DNA of 64,000 nucleotides from Vitreoscilla filiformis (lineage in GTDB: Bacteria > Pseudomonadota > Gammaproteobacteria > Burkholderiales > Burkholderiaceae_C). Numbering within the stretch: position 1 is the first letter of the stretch; each line of letters opens with the position of its first letter. The position numbers and the translations under genes are program-made. The DNA is taken from NCBI RefSeq assembly GCF_002222655.1, contig NZ_CP022423.1:2046001-2110000 (forward strand), read 5' to 3'. Below are positions 26,090-35,377 of the stretch, piece by piece. A model generated the notes under the pieces. It was not told the origin of the DNA and made no database searches. It was given only the letters and a program-made list of their open reading frames with translations.

Positions 26090-26988
26090 CCGCTCCTCTG
26101 CGTTTGACGCTTTACACCCCCTCTGGCGTGGTGCTGCAGGCTGCGCCCGTGCGCCAGGCGATTCGACGCTTGAGTGCGCAGGGTTTCGATGTGACCTTGG
26201 ATGCGTCGGCCTTGGCCAAGCACCAGCGTTTCGGCGGGGACGACGACGTGCGCTTGGCGGCGATTCACCGTGTGGCCGCCGCCGCACCCGATGTGGCGTT
26301 GGCCACCCGAGGGGGCTATGGGTTGACGCGGTTGCTCGACCGTTTGGATTGGGCGTTGCTGGCCCACAGTGTGGCCCAGGGCACCCGATGGGTCGGTTAC
26401 AGCGATCTGACCGCATTGCAAATGGGTTTGCTGGCGCACACCGGGGCGCCGTCTTGGTGCGGGCCCATGGCCATTGATGATTTTGGGCGCGATGAACTGG
26501 ACGAAGTGACCCCCGACTGCTTCCGAGAAGCCATGACGGGTGAGCTGGAGGCCATTGGTTTCCGCACTTCAGCCGGTTGGGATGGTTTGGTGCGGCGAGG
26601 ACGCCTCTGGGGGGGCAATCTCACCATGCTGTGCTCGCTGTTGGGGACACCGCATTGGCCAAGCGTGCCGGGGGGCTTGTTGTTTCTGGAGGATGTCAAC
26701 GAGCACCCTTACCGCGTGGAGCGCTGCTTGCTGCAACTGCTCCAAGCCGGGGTGCTGGCACAGCAAAAAGCCGTGTTGCTGGGCAGTTTCTCGGGTTGGC
26801 AGAAGTCTCCCCTGGATCGAGGGTATGACTTGAAAACCCTGTGGGCCTACATCGGGCAGCGCGCAGGCGTGCCGTTGCTGACGGGGGTACCGTTCGGGCA
26901 TGTGCCGACCAAAGTCACACTGCCTTTTGGGGTCGAAGCCGAGTTGGTGGTCGAGGGACGCCAAGCTTTATTGGCCTGGGGGGACTGA
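26086..26988 (+). CDS. LD-carboxypeptidase (murein tetrapeptide carboxypeptidase, LdcA-like)
   Basis: A 300-residue peptidase of family S66. It removes the terminal D-Ala from murein tetrapeptides in peptidoglycan recycling. Family blocks are TRGGYGLTRLLDRLDW near residue 68, GYSDLTALQMGL near 105 and a late GVPFGHVPTKVTLPFG that holds the catalytic histidine. The serine nucleophile is expected in the RGGYG-YSD region. Its ATG overlaps the tadA stop, giving a small-protein/tadA/ldcA operon. Confidence 0.88.
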   Translation: MTAPLRLTLYTPSGVVLQAAPVRQAIRRLSAQGFDVTLDASALAKHQRFGGDDDVRLAAIHRVAAAAPDVALATRGGYGLTRLLDRLDWALLAHSVAQGTRWVGYSDLTALQMGLLAHTGAPSWCGPMAIDDFGRDELDEVTPDCFREAMTGELEAIGFRTSAGWDGLVRRGRLWGGNLTMLCSLLGTPHWPSVPGGLLFLEDVNEHPYRVERCLLQLLQAGVLAQQKAVLLGSFSGWQKSPLDRGYDLKTLWAYIGQRAGVPLLTGVPFGHVPTKVTLPFGVEAELVVEGRQALLAWGD

Positions 26989-27080
26989 CGGTTCGCGATG
27001 ATTGCCCCTTGTTCAGGGGACGCAAAATCCAGGCGCCAGAAAAACATCCTTTAATCGCGCCGGTGTGAGAGGGTATCGCG

Positions 27081-30053
27081 ATGACAGAAAAAAAGTCCCA
27101 ACTTCTGATGATGTTGCAGAGGGCCGCCTGTGCCAGCGTGGCCGGGTTGATGTGGATGGGGCCGGTGCAGGCGCAAAGCGCGGATGGTGCGCTGTCGGTG
27201 CGCATCACGACCGAGACCTGGGTGGAAATTTTCCATACCGCCACGCATGAAAAGCGCCGAGTGCAAGCTGTGCCTGGAGAGGGTTCGATTCGTTTTTCAG
27301 GGATTCGGCCAGGCCACTACCGCGTGACCACATCGACGGGAAGAACCGAGCTTGTGGAGGTGCTGTTAGGCACTGAAGAGGTTCTGGTATTGGACAATGA
27401 TATTTTTGAGGTGAGTATCGTTGGGCAACGGCGTGGACGGTTGAATGTGGACATGTCCAACCCCATGCCCAGTTTGGTGGTTCGGCGTCAGGACACGCGG
27501 GCGTTGCCCATTGGGGCGTCGATTGAGGCCGTGGCGACGCGGCTGGCCACAGATACCACGACGGGGGATGCTCATTTGGGCAGCGGTCGGCTGCCGGCAT
27601 TTGGTGGTGCATCGGTGGGGGAAAACGGATATTACATCAACGGGTTTGATGTCACCAACATTCGCAATTTCCTTTCGTATATTGAAGTCCCGTTTGAGGC
27701 CATCGACCAAATTCAGGTCAAGGGCGGGGCTTTTGGGGCAGAGTATGGGCGCGCCCTCGGAGGGGTGATCAATGTGATGACCCGTTCCGGGCACATGTCG
27801 GAATGGCATGGCGGGGCGTCGCTGGCGGTGGAACCTCGCTTTTTGCGGGCGCGGGCACGCGACGTCCACAGCCGAAAATCCAGCAGCGCGTTGGATTACA
27901 CCCTTTACCAATCGCTGGATGCGCAAGACAGCACCACTGCCACGGCCTATTTCAGCGGGCCCATCATCGAAGACCGATTGAGTTTTTTCGGTTTGGTACA
28001 GGGAAACCGTGCCCATGTGGATGATTTGGAAGCGGCCACGAATTCGCGCAGCCGCAGCAGCACCCCCAGCGCCCTGTTGAAACTGGATTGGAATTTGAAC
28101 CCCGACCACCGTCTGGAGTGGACGGGCATCCGCACACGTCGGCAAACCCAGTACACCGATTACACCAATGCCCACCTGTACAGCGGTGGGTTTGATGGCG
28201 TTGGCCAGCGCAGCCGCTCCGATGGGGGCAGTTCGGTGTCGATTTTTCGGCATGTGGGCACTTGGAGCCCGGCACTGAAAACCTTTTGGATGGTGGGCCA
28301 GTCCAAAGATCAGGTGAATCGTGTGACAGGCGCTCGCATGAGAGAGGGCTGCCCGACGGTGTACGACACCAATGACCAGCCGATTGGCTGCTGGAGCAAG
28401 ATGGGCATGGGCCCGACGCTGCGCGATGCGGGCGTGCCTGACGACACCGATCAGCGCCGTGCCTGGCGTTTTGACGCAGAGTACACAGCGGGGAACCACG
28501 TGCTGCGGGCGGGTTGGGATCACGAGCGTTTCCGCTCTGTGGCAGCGGGCCAGCGTTACTACGGTGGCACTTATTACCAATACCTGACGTCAGAGGATGG
28601 TTCGGTGAATGACGTGCCGAACGTCGTCAAGCCAGGCGATCCCTATGTGTTTCAGTATGTCCGGACGAGCACGTCGGGCGTGTACGAGGTGAAGAACCGG
28701 GCTTGGTATGTGGAAGACACTTGGGCCGTGGTGCCAGAGCGCTTGACGTTGTACGGCGGTTGGCGCTCCGAATCGTTTGACAACCAAGATGCGCGAGGCC
28801 GCAGTTTTGTCAAAGCGCATCAATTGGGGGCGCCCCGCACGGGGTTTGTCTGGAATGTTGATGGTGAGGATCAATTGCGCATTTATGGCGCTGCGGGGCG
28901 GTATTACATTCCCGTGTCGAGTGGCACCAATATTCGCCTGACCCGTGGGGAAACCGAATGGTATTCCTACCACACCTACGCGGGCAGGGATGGCGTGACC
29001 CAAGCGCCATGGGGTTTGAGTCACGCTGTGGGTGGAGAGACGGTGATTCGCGATGGCCGCATGCCCGACCCGGCCACGGTGGCCAGCACCTCACTCAAAC
29101 CAATGGCCCAGGACGAATTTGTGCTGGGGTTTGAACGTGCGTTGATGCCCAAATGGCGCATGGGTGTGAAGGGCACTTACCGCACCGTTCGGCATGGCAT
29201 GGACGACTTCTGCGCGCATTACCCCATGACACGGTGGGCTGCCGACAATGGATATACGCAATTCGATCCGGCGACGTTGTCCAGTTGCATTCTCATCAAC
29301 CCAGGCCGCGATGTGACGCTGAAAATGGACGTGGACAACAACGGCCAGCTTCAGCAAGTGACCATCCCAGCCGGTTATTTTGGGTTGGCGTCCTACCGTC
29401 GAACCTATCAGGGGTTGACGTTCACGCTGGATCGAGACTTCGATGATGTCTGGGGCCTGGGCTTTTCTTACACGTGGTCGCGCAGCGTCGGGACGGCTGA
29501 GGGGTATGTGCAGTCAAGTTTGAACCAGGGGGATGCCGGGAGCACCCAAGACTTTGATTCAGGCTCCCTCACGCGAGGCGCCCACGGGTATTTGCCCAAT
29601 GACCGCCGGCATCAATTCAAGCTCCATGGCCGGTATGCGTTCAATGCCAACTACAGCATGGGATGGGTAGGCACGTTGGTGTCGGGCCGGCCCATCAGTT
29701 GCATGGGTTACGTGCCGAAGTCGGCGTTTGATCACGCAGAGGCCCAGTTTGCCCAGCCGTCCAGTTTCTATTGCCTCAACGACAAGGGCGTGCCGCAACT
29801 GCACCGCCGGGGATCGATGGGCCGCACGCCCTGGAGCAGCCAGTTGGACGTGAAGTTCGGATACACCCAAAAACTCACCCACGGTGCGTTTTCGGTGGAG
29901 GCCGAAATTTTCAACGTCTTCAACCAGCAAAGTGCCATCGAGGTGGACGAGTTCGGCGACGCCTCCGAATCGGTTCGTAACGCCAACTATGGCACCCCGA
30001 CGGCGTTTTCCACCCCCCGTTACGTGCGCTTGACCGCTCGCTACGATTTTTGA
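27081..30053 (+). CDS. TonB-dependent outer-membrane receptor
   Basis: A 990-residue outer-membrane protein. The signal peptide ends at PVQAQ. A small beta-sandwich domain follows (about 35-120, ETWVEIFHTATHEKRR onward), of the carboxypeptidase-regulatory-like kind seen before some TonB plugs. The plug is at about 140-240, with GENGYYINGFDVTNIRNF, IDQIQVKGGAFGAEYGRALGG and VINVMTRSG. The barrel ends in the aromatic YVRLTARYDF. The overall layout resembles Oar/OmpA-type receptors rather than classical siderophore receptors. No transporter or regulator sits beside it, so its ligand is unknown. The 3' end overlaps recJ by 13 bases. Confidence 0.9.
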   Translation: MTEKKSQLLMMLQRAACASVAGLMWMGPVQAQSADGALSVRITTETWVEIFHTATHEKRRVQAVPGEGSIRFSGIRPGHYRVTTSTGRTELVEVLLGTEEVLVLDNDIFEVSIVGQRRGRLNVDMSNPMPSLVVRRQDTRALPIGASIEAVATRLATDTTTGDAHLGSGRLPAFGGASVGENGYYINGFDVTNIRNFLSYIEVPFEAIDQIQVKGGAFGAEYGRALGGVINVMTRSGHMSEWHGGASLAVEPRFLRARARDVHSRKSSSALDYTLYQSLDAQDSTTATAYFSGPIIEDRLSFFGLVQGNRAHVDDLEAATNSRSRSSTPSALLKLDWNLNPDHRLEWTGIRTRRQTQYTDYTNAHLYSGGFDGVGQRSRSDGGSSVSIFRHVGTWSPALKTFWMVGQSKDQVNRVTGARMREGCPTVYDTNDQPIGCWSKMGMGPTLRDAGVPDDTDQRRAWRFDAEYTAGNHVLRAGWDHERFRSVAAGQRYYGGTYYQYLTSEDGSVNDVPNVVKPGDPYVFQYVRTSTSGVYEVKNRAWYVEDTWAVVPERLTLYGGWRSESFDNQDARGRSFVKAHQLGAPRTGFVWNVDGEDQLRIYGAAGRYYIPVSSGTNIRLTRGETEWYSYHTYAGRDGVTQAPWGLSHAVGGETVIRDGRMPDPATVASTSLKPMAQDEFVLGFERALMPKWRMGVKGTYRTVRHGMDDFCAHYPMTRWAADNGYTQFDPATLSSCILINPGRDVTLKMDVDNNGQLQQVTIPAGYFGLASYRRTYQGLTFTLDRDFDDVWGLGFSYTWSRSVGTAEGYVQSSLNQGDAGSTQDFDSGSLTRGAHGYLPNDRRHQFKLHGRYAFNANYSMGWVGTLVSGRPISCMGYVPKSAFDHAEAQFAQPSSFYCLNDKGVPQLHRRGSMGRTPWSSQLDVKFGYTQKLTHGAFSVEAEIFNVFNQQSAIEVDEFGDASESVRNANYGTPTAFSTPRYVRLTARYDF

Positions 30054-31786
30054 TCCGCTGGCACCGCCGCTTCGACCACCAGTTGCAGCCGCTCGCGCCC
30101 TTGAAATTCATCGGCGCTGAGGCGGTAGGCCAGCCGGGTTCGACCGCTCAAAGGGGCGGTGTGTCCAAACCAAATGGCGTTGTGAGTCTGGCCCTCGCGC
30201 TGGATGCGCAACCGGGAATGCCGCTCTCCGACCCGCTGTTGGCTCACCACGTCCACTTCGTCACAAAACAGGGGCGCTTCAAAACCTTGGCCCCAGGGCG
30301 GGGCGGCCAATTGACGGGCGGTGTCCAGCGTCCACAGCGTGGTGGGCAGCGAGCCATCGGTCGGGAGGATTTTGCCCAGCGCACTGGGGGCCAGCCAGCT
30401 TTGTGCCACGGCCCGCAGCGCTTGGTCGAAGGTGTCCAGCGTTTCAGGTGCGAGGGTGCAACCTGCGGCCATCGCATGGCCACCAAAACGCAGCAGGATT
30501 CCCGGGTGCTGTTTGGCCATCCAGTCCAGCGCATCCCGCAGATGAAAGCCCGGAATCGAGCGGCCTGAGCCTTTGAGCAAGCCATCCAGGCCCCGGGCAA
30601 ACACGAAAACAGGCCGATGCAGACGATCCTTGAGCCGCCCTGCCACGATGCCCACCACGCCCTCGTGAAAGTCTTCGTCAAACAGTGTCAGGGCCAACGG
30701 CACATCATCGATGGGGGCCAGGGTGGCGCACAGCCGTTCGGCTTGTTCGCGCATACCGGCTTCCACATCGCGGCGTTCGCGGTTGATGGCATCGAGCTGC
30801 TGGGCCAAGGCCCAGGCGCGTGCCGTGTCGTCGGTGAGCAAGCACTCGATGCCCAAGGTCATGTCGGCCAAACGGCCAGCGGCATTCAGGCGCGGGCCGA
30901 GGGCGAATCCCAGGTCAGCGGCTTGCGCCCGGGCGGCTGAACGTCCCGCAACTTCCCACAAAGCCCGCATCCCCGGTTGCATCCGACCTTGGCGGATGCG
31001 GTGCAAACCTTGGGCCACCAGCCGGCGGTTGTTGGCATCCAGCGCCACCACGTCGGCGACGGTGCCCAAGGCCACCAAGTCCAGCAGGGCATCCAACCGT
31101 GGTTGGTTGGCGGCGGTAAAGCGTCCGCGCTGGCGCAACTCAGCGCGCAACGCCAGCAAGACGTAAAACATCACCCCCACACCTGCCATCGCTTTGCTGG
31201 GGAAGGTGCAGCCGGGTTGGTTCGGGTTGACGATCACATCGGCCTGCGGCAGCAGCGGTTCACCGTTCGGACACGCTGGCAAGTGGTGATCGGTGATCAA
31301 CACCTTCAAACCCCGCGCCTGGGCGTGGGCGACGCCTTCTTGGCTGGCGATGCCGTTGTCCACCGTGATCAGCAGGCGCACATCGGGGTGACGCTCCAAA
31401 ACTTGATCGACGATGGCCGGCGTGAGGCCGTAGCCATCACGCTGGCGATCGGGCACCACGTAGCGCAACTGAACTGGGTGGGCGCCCAGGGCCGCCAAGC
31501 CGCGCAGTGCCACGGCACACGCGGTGGCTCCGTCGCAGTCGTAGTCGGCGACGATGCACATGGGCTGGGCAGCGTCGATCGCATCGGCCAACAAGCGGGC
31601 CGCAGCGGTGGTGCCGTGCAGGGTGTCGGGTGGCAGCAATTGGGCCAGGGAGGTGTCCAGTTCGCCGGATGCGCGCACCCCGCGTGCGGCGTACAAGCGA
31701 GCCAGCAGAGGCGGCACGCCGGCTTGTTCAAGCGCGTAGGCCACCCGAGGGGGCACGTCGCGGATTTGGAGCAGGGGAGATGTCAC
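30041..31786 (-). CDS. recJ: Single-stranded-DNA-specific exonuclease RecJ
   Basis: A 581-residue DHH-family 5'-3' exonuclease used in recombination and mismatch repair. Catalytic motifs are DYDCDGATA near residue 77, the segment TVDNGIAS, the DHH triad ITDHHLPA, and the DHHA1 domain with GGHAMAAGCTL near residue 440. The OB-fold C-terminus is present. The GTG at 31784-31786 was chosen because it overlaps the TGA of the upstream rpfE-type gene and gives the usual N-terminus (TSPLLQIRDVPPRV). Convergent with the TonB receptor gene. Confidence 0.95.
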   Translation of the reverse strand: MTSPLLQIRDVPPRVAYALEQAGVPPLLARLYAARGVRASGELDTSLAQLLPPDTLHGTTAAARLLADAIDAAQPMCIVADYDCDGATACAVALRGLAALGAHPVQLRYVVPDRQRDGYGLTPAIVDQVLERHPDVRLLITVDNGIASQEGVAHAQARGLKVLITDHHLPACPNGEPLLPQADVIVNPNQPGCTFPSKAMAGVGVMFYVLLALRAELRQRGRFTAANQPRLDALLDLVALGTVADVVALDANNRRLVAQGLHRIRQGRMQPGMRALWEVAGRSAARAQAADLGFALGPRLNAAGRLADMTLGIECLLTDDTARAWALAQQLDAINRERRDVEAGMREQAERLCATLAPIDDVPLALTLFDEDFHEGVVGIVAGRLKDRLHRPVFVFARGLDGLLKGSGRSIPGFHLRDALDWMAKQHPGILLRFGGHAMAAGCTLAPETLDTFDQALRAVAQSWLAPSALGKILPTDGSLPTTLWTLDTARQLAAPPWGQGFEAPLFCDEVDVVSQQRVGERHSRLRIQREGQTHNAIWFGHTAPLSGRTRLAYRLSADEFQGRERLQLVVEAAVPADQKS

Positions 31787-32715
31787 AGGGTGGTCAGCAC
31801 CGTGGAGGGCTGCGGTGCGGCAGGGAGCCAGCCGAGGCGATGCCACCACGGCGAGGTGGAGGCGCGTGTGAAGCACAAGGCATGGCGTTCGCCGCACAGC
31901 GTCAGCGCCACCGGGGCGTTCGCTGGTTGTGTCAGCAAACTTTGGATCGGGCCAGCGTCCAGGGCCTGCCAAGCGGCCGCCCAGGCGGCACCCTCATCGG
32001 CCAGGGCCGGGGCACGCAGGCGGGTGTCCACCTGCCATCCGGGTGGGATGGGCGTTGGTGCAGGGGCGGGCCCAGTACCGCTGAACCAGATGGAATTCAC
32101 GGGATGTTCCAAGGGCTGACCCAGGGTGTGCAGCACCATTTGGGCCTCGGCTTGCAGGCGTCGGACTTGGCGCAGCACCGGGCGAACCTCAGGCGCCGCG
32201 TCCAGCCAGGGATCGACGTTGCGGCCGATCACCCGATCCAGCGAGGCCGTTGGCAAGGTGGCCAGCAGGGCGTGCTGGGCCAGCCACACGTCGGGCCGCA
32301 GCCAGTGCAGGCGCCAGCCCGCATCGGCGAACAGTGGCACCAACGCATTGAACAAGGGGCGGGCGTTCGTGTCGTCGAGCGCCAAAGCGGCAGGATCGGT
32401 GAGGGAAGCTTGCTCGGTGCCCCAGTGCCAGTGTGTGGGGTGGACGAACGCCCAGCCACTGCCGATGGGCACCGACAAACCCGCATCGCGGGCTGCTTGG
32501 GCGGCCAGGGGCAGCAGCCCGTCGGTGAGCGGCCAGCCCCGCGCACGGGCCCAGGCACGTTCGTGGGGGGGGCTCAAGCTGAGTTCATCACCGTGATCTG
32601 GCGTGACGTGGCGCAAGCGCGCCAACAGCCGGCGCAAGTGCGGCAGGGCCAGCCCTGACAGCGCACGGTGAACCCCCTCGGAAGGGACAAAGGCAAATGG
32701 AACCAACAGATGCAT
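31783..32715 (-). CDS. RpfE-type conserved protein
   Basis: A 310-residue soluble protein, N-terminus MHLLVPFAFVPSEGVHRAL. It contains ERAWARARGW, a GWAFVHPTHWHWGTEQASL block near residue 85 and PDVWLAQHALLATLPTASLDRVIGRNV near 140. These and the position next to recJ match the group called regulatory protein RpfE in Xanthomonas, sometimes annotated as a phosphoglycerate-mutase-like protein. No enzymatic motif is convincing. The stop overlaps the GTG of recJ, so the two are coupled. Confidence 0.65.
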   Translation of the reverse strand: MHLLVPFAFVPSEGVHRALSGLALPHLRRLLARLRHVTPDHGDELSLSPPHERAWARARGWPLTDGLLPLAAQAARDAGLSVPIGSGWAFVHPTHWHWGTEQASLTDPAALALDDTNARPLFNALVPLFADAGWRLHWLRPDVWLAQHALLATLPTASLDRVIGRNVDPWLDAAPEVRPVLRQVRRLQAEAQMVLHTLGQPLEHPVNSIWFSGTGPAPAPTPIPPGWQVDTRLRAPALADEGAAWAAAWQALDAGPIQSLLTQPANAPVALTLCGERHALCFTRASTSPWWHRLGWLPAAPQPSTVLTTL

Positions 32716-32749
32716 GGGCGCCGATTATCGGCGCCCCGATCGATGCGCC

Positions 32750-33751
32750 TCAGGTGGACACCAAGCTGAGGTGAACCAAGGTTTGGTTGAGCAGTTGGTA
32801 ACCCACTTCACCGAAAGTCATGGGGCCGACAAACCCACCCGTCTTGCGACCCTGCAAATTGCCGTAGGCGTAATTCAAGATGCAGTTGCAGCAAAACGCC
32901 AAATCGCCCGGCAGGTCTTCGCGTGAGGTGGCGGCGTTGAAAGTCTGGGTGTACTCGCCAACAGGCCGCGCCACGCGGTAGGGCATGTTTGGGAACACGG
33001 GGGCGTAGAAGTCCACCCGCCGTTGTGCGGCGTCCAGGCCCTTGATGCTGACGTTGATCATGGCGCCGTTGTAGTCGGCCACCAGGGGCAAGCGGGTGTC
33101 GATTTTTTCCGACACCATCCAGTCGTGCAGATTGGCTTCGCGGCCATTGATGCGGCAGGTGCTGCCGCTGAAACCGCCCTGCTCGAACTCGATGCAAGGC
33201 CCATCACCTGGCTCGAACAGGTTGATGATGTCGATGTGCGCCATCAAATTGGGCGGCAGCGGCACATGGATGACCACCGCTGCGTTGTCCAGCAGCTCCC
33301 CGGTGCTGCCGTCGATCACACGGGGCGTGGCTTTGCCCAGGTCGTCCAAGTGCAAACCCGCGACCCAGCCGACCAAGGGCTTGAGGTACATGTCATCGTA
33401 CTCGGGCGCTTCTTGGGCGAAAGCCTCGTGGATCGGGCTGAATGCGGGCAGCACGATCATGGAAAAACCGTGTTCAGGGGCGTCCAAGCAGACACGGTTG
33501 AGGCGTTCACGGTCGTAAACCCGCACCTGGGCGCGTCCGCCTTGGCTGGGCAGCTCGGTGACGAACAGTTGGTCGCGTGTACACGTGCCCCCTTGGGAGG
33601 CCATGAAATAAGGGATCGTGCCGCCAATCCAAGGGCCGCGTGGCAGTTGGCGCAGCAGGGATTCGTCGGCGGCGACGCAGCAGGGCTTGCCCTCCTGGAT
33701 CAGTCGCTGGGTGTCTTGCAAAGAGAGCAGGTCGTGGATGAGCACATTCAT
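32750..33751 (-). CDS. Conserved protein of unknown function, FIST-C-like end
   Basis: A 333-residue cytoplasmic protein I cannot place firmly. It begins MNVLIHDLLSLQDTQRLIQEG and has a GPWIGGTIPYFMASQGG block near residue 40. The C-terminal FCCNCILNYAYGNLQGR then GGFVGPMTFGEVGYQLLNQT resembles the end of FIST_C ligand-sensor domains, where a GxFxxGE-type loop and a late N-Q-T recur. No signal peptide or membrane helix is seen. The gene stands alone between the rpfE-type gene and the duplicated-domain gene, all leftward. The FIST link is a weak visual resemblance. Confidence 0.6.
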   Translation of the reverse strand: MNVLIHDLLSLQDTQRLIQEGKPCCVAADESLLRQLPRGPWIGGTIPYFMASQGGTCTRDQLFVTELPSQGGRAQVRVYDRERLNRVCLDAPEHGFSMIVLPAFSPIHEAFAQEAPEYDDMYLKPLVGWVAGLHLDDLGKATPRVIDGSTGELLDNAAVVIHVPLPPNLMAHIDIINLFEPGDGPCIEFEQGGFSGSTCRINGREANLHDWMVSEKIDTRLPLVADYNGAMINVSIKGLDAAQRRVDFYAPVFPNMPYRVARPVGEYTQTFNAATSREDLPGDLAFCCNCILNYAYGNLQGRKTGGFVGPMTFGEVGYQLLNQTLVHLSLVST

Positions 33752-33806
33752 GGGGGAGTCCTTGGATCGGAGCGGGCCAATGGGGAGCGCTGATCGACAC
33801 CGTCGA

Positions 33807-34961
33807 TCAGTGAATCACCCAACGTTGCAGCTGCGAAATTTCATGTCGCAGCATGGCCTGGTTTTTCTCGAAGAAGCGGTGCAGCTCGACCAGCTTGAGC
33901 ATGCGGGCCTCGTCGTTCTGGTTTTGCCGGGTTTGCCCCCGCAGCCGCGACAGCAACAAGCGCAGACCCAGGGCGCGCACGTCCAGCTCGCGCTCGCCCA
34001 ACAACAACGCCAGCCACAAGGGGTCGCTGGCGTCGGGCAAGATGTAGGCATCGCTTTTTTGTGCGGCCTGTTGGGCCTGGTGCGCCACCGCGATTTGGTG
34101 GATTTCATGCCCCAGCAGGGCTTGGTTGCGGTCGAAGTAGCGGTGCAGTGCCTGAGCGGCTTGGCGGTGCAAATCGATGTCGCTGTGCTGTTGGGCTTCC
34201 CGCAGCGTTTTGGTCAGCAGCAGTTTGAGGCTCAGGGCTTGGACGTCCAACGCCAATTTTCCTCTGAGCAGAGCCAGCCACACCGGCGCATCGGCAGGGG
34301 GCAGTTGCGTGGGAACCTCGTGGCTGATCATCACATCGACCTTGCCGGGGGCCGGTGTGGGGGCACTGGCTTCGGCTGGAGTCGCTGCGGGAGGCGTGGT
34401 GGCCGTGGTGGGAGCGGGCAAGGCGGGCTGCACGGCCACCGGAGCGGCAGAAGATGCGCCACCAAGGGCTGGAGATGCCGGTGGGCGTGCGGTTGTCGCG
34501 GTGGGGGGTGTGCCGGGTTTGTCGGTTTTGTCTGCGGGGGTGGCTCCTTGGCCTTGGTCGATGCGGTATTTGTACTTCCACAGGTCGGAAAACGGCAGCT
34601 CCAACATGCGGCACAACTGCGACATGCCCACGCCTTCCAGCAGCAAATCCAGCACCAAACGCGACAAGCCCCGGGTGAATGGCATGTCCACTTCGCCAGC
34701 CCAGGAGGCTTCGGGGGCCTTTTGACCATTGCGCAGGATCAGCACGACCTCGCAGCGATGGCCCGCGATGCCAATGTGATCCCAGCGCAGGCGACGCGCA
34801 CCCGCCGTGTTGCGCCGTCCAAACCAGCGGGACATGGCTTCCGGTTGTTCAATTTGGACAGACACGATGCCGGTGTTGGGTTGCACGCGCACATCGGTCA
34901 CTTGCCAGGGGGCGGTGACTCCCAGAACCTGGCCCATCCAGTCATGCTCTCGCACGCTCAT
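33807..34961 (-). CDS. Unknown protein: ISL3-transposase-like N-terminus plus two copies of a C-terminal domain
   Basis: A 384-residue protein in three parts. Residues 1-130 resemble the N-terminal region of ISL3-family transposases (APWQVTDVRVQPNTGIVSVQ, RLRWDHIGIAGHRCEVVL, FTRGLSRLVLDLLLEG, MLELPFSDLWKYKYR), but the usual CxxC zinc pair is replaced by GRRNTAG. Residues 135-205 are a Pro/Ala/Thr linker. Residues 225-290 and 313-378 are two copies of one helical domain, sharing WLALL, DVxALxLxLLL, HRYFDRNQALLGHEI and HRFFEKNQAMLRHEI. There is no DDE core, so it is not a transposase. A domesticated DNA-binding regulator is possible. Confidence 0.7.
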   Translation of the reverse strand: MSVREHDWMGQVLGVTAPWQVTDVRVQPNTGIVSVQIEQPEAMSRWFGRRNTAGARRLRWDHIGIAGHRCEVVLILRNGQKAPEASWAGEVDMPFTRGLSRLVLDLLLEGVGMSQLCRMLELPFSDLWKYKYRIDQGQGATPADKTDKPGTPPTATTARPPASPALGGASSAAPVAVQPALPAPTTATTPPAATPAEASAPTPAPGKVDVMISHEVPTQLPPADAPVWLALLRGKLALDVQALSLKLLLTKTLREAQQHSDIDLHRQAAQALHRYFDRNQALLGHEIHQIAVAHQAQQAAQKSDAYILPDASDPLWLALLLGERELDVRALGLRLLLSRLRGQTRQNQNDEARMLKLVELHRFFEKNQAMLRHEISQLQRWVIH

Positions 34962-35164
34962 GACGTTCCCTCTACTCGTTGCGGATCAGGCCCATTGTGC
35001 AGCGCGTGGCCCCCAGTTGGTCCTACGGGAAGCCCGCAGTTGAGTTGATGCCGGGTTGACCCTGAGTTGAGGTTCGTCAAGGGTGTAAAGGGTGGCGCAT
35101 CCTCTGCGGTTGCGTTGTTTTGTCACAGTTTTTGGAATGGTGCGTCAACGCGGGGCAGTGGCGT

Positions 35165-35377
35165 CTACTCCTCTGCACGGTAGCTGCGCCACGCGCCCAT
35201 GGCGCCGCCCAGCATGTGCATTTGGCGAGCAAACCGACGGCAGGGCGGGCACAGCCACAGGTGCCACCGCAAGGCCCAGGTTTCTCGTTGGGCCAAAGGG
35301 CGATCCAGCCGCTGTGTGAGCAGCTTGGCTGCATCGCGGCAACGAAGGTGCCACAAGGTCATCGTGTTTCCTTTCAT
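35165..35377 (-). CDS. Zinc-finger anti-sigma factor, short
   Basis: A 70-residue protein beginning MKGNTMTLWHLRCRDAAKLL. It shows the ZAS-type motif: a Cys in CRDAAKLL, then HLWLCPPC with H and the CxxC pair. No membrane helix follows, so it is a soluble anti-sigma factor. The ATG at 35375-35377 overlaps the sigma-factor stop, so the two are translated together and held in a fixed ratio. It probably binds the sigma factor and releases it upon metal or thiol stress. Confidence 0.78.
   Translation of the reverse strand: MKGNTMTLWHLRCRDAAKLLTQRLDRPLAQRETWALRWHLWLCPPCRRFARQMHMLGGAMGAWRSYRAEE

Noticed and set aside
33807..34961. Insertion sequence of the ISL3 family
   Set aside because: There is no DDE catalytic core, and no terminal inverted repeats or target duplications were recognised around it.
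34962..35164. RNA gene or extra small gene in the 200-base gap
   Set aside because: I found no tRNA-like cloverleaf, no clear hairpin with T-tract and no frame with convincing codon use or ribosome site.
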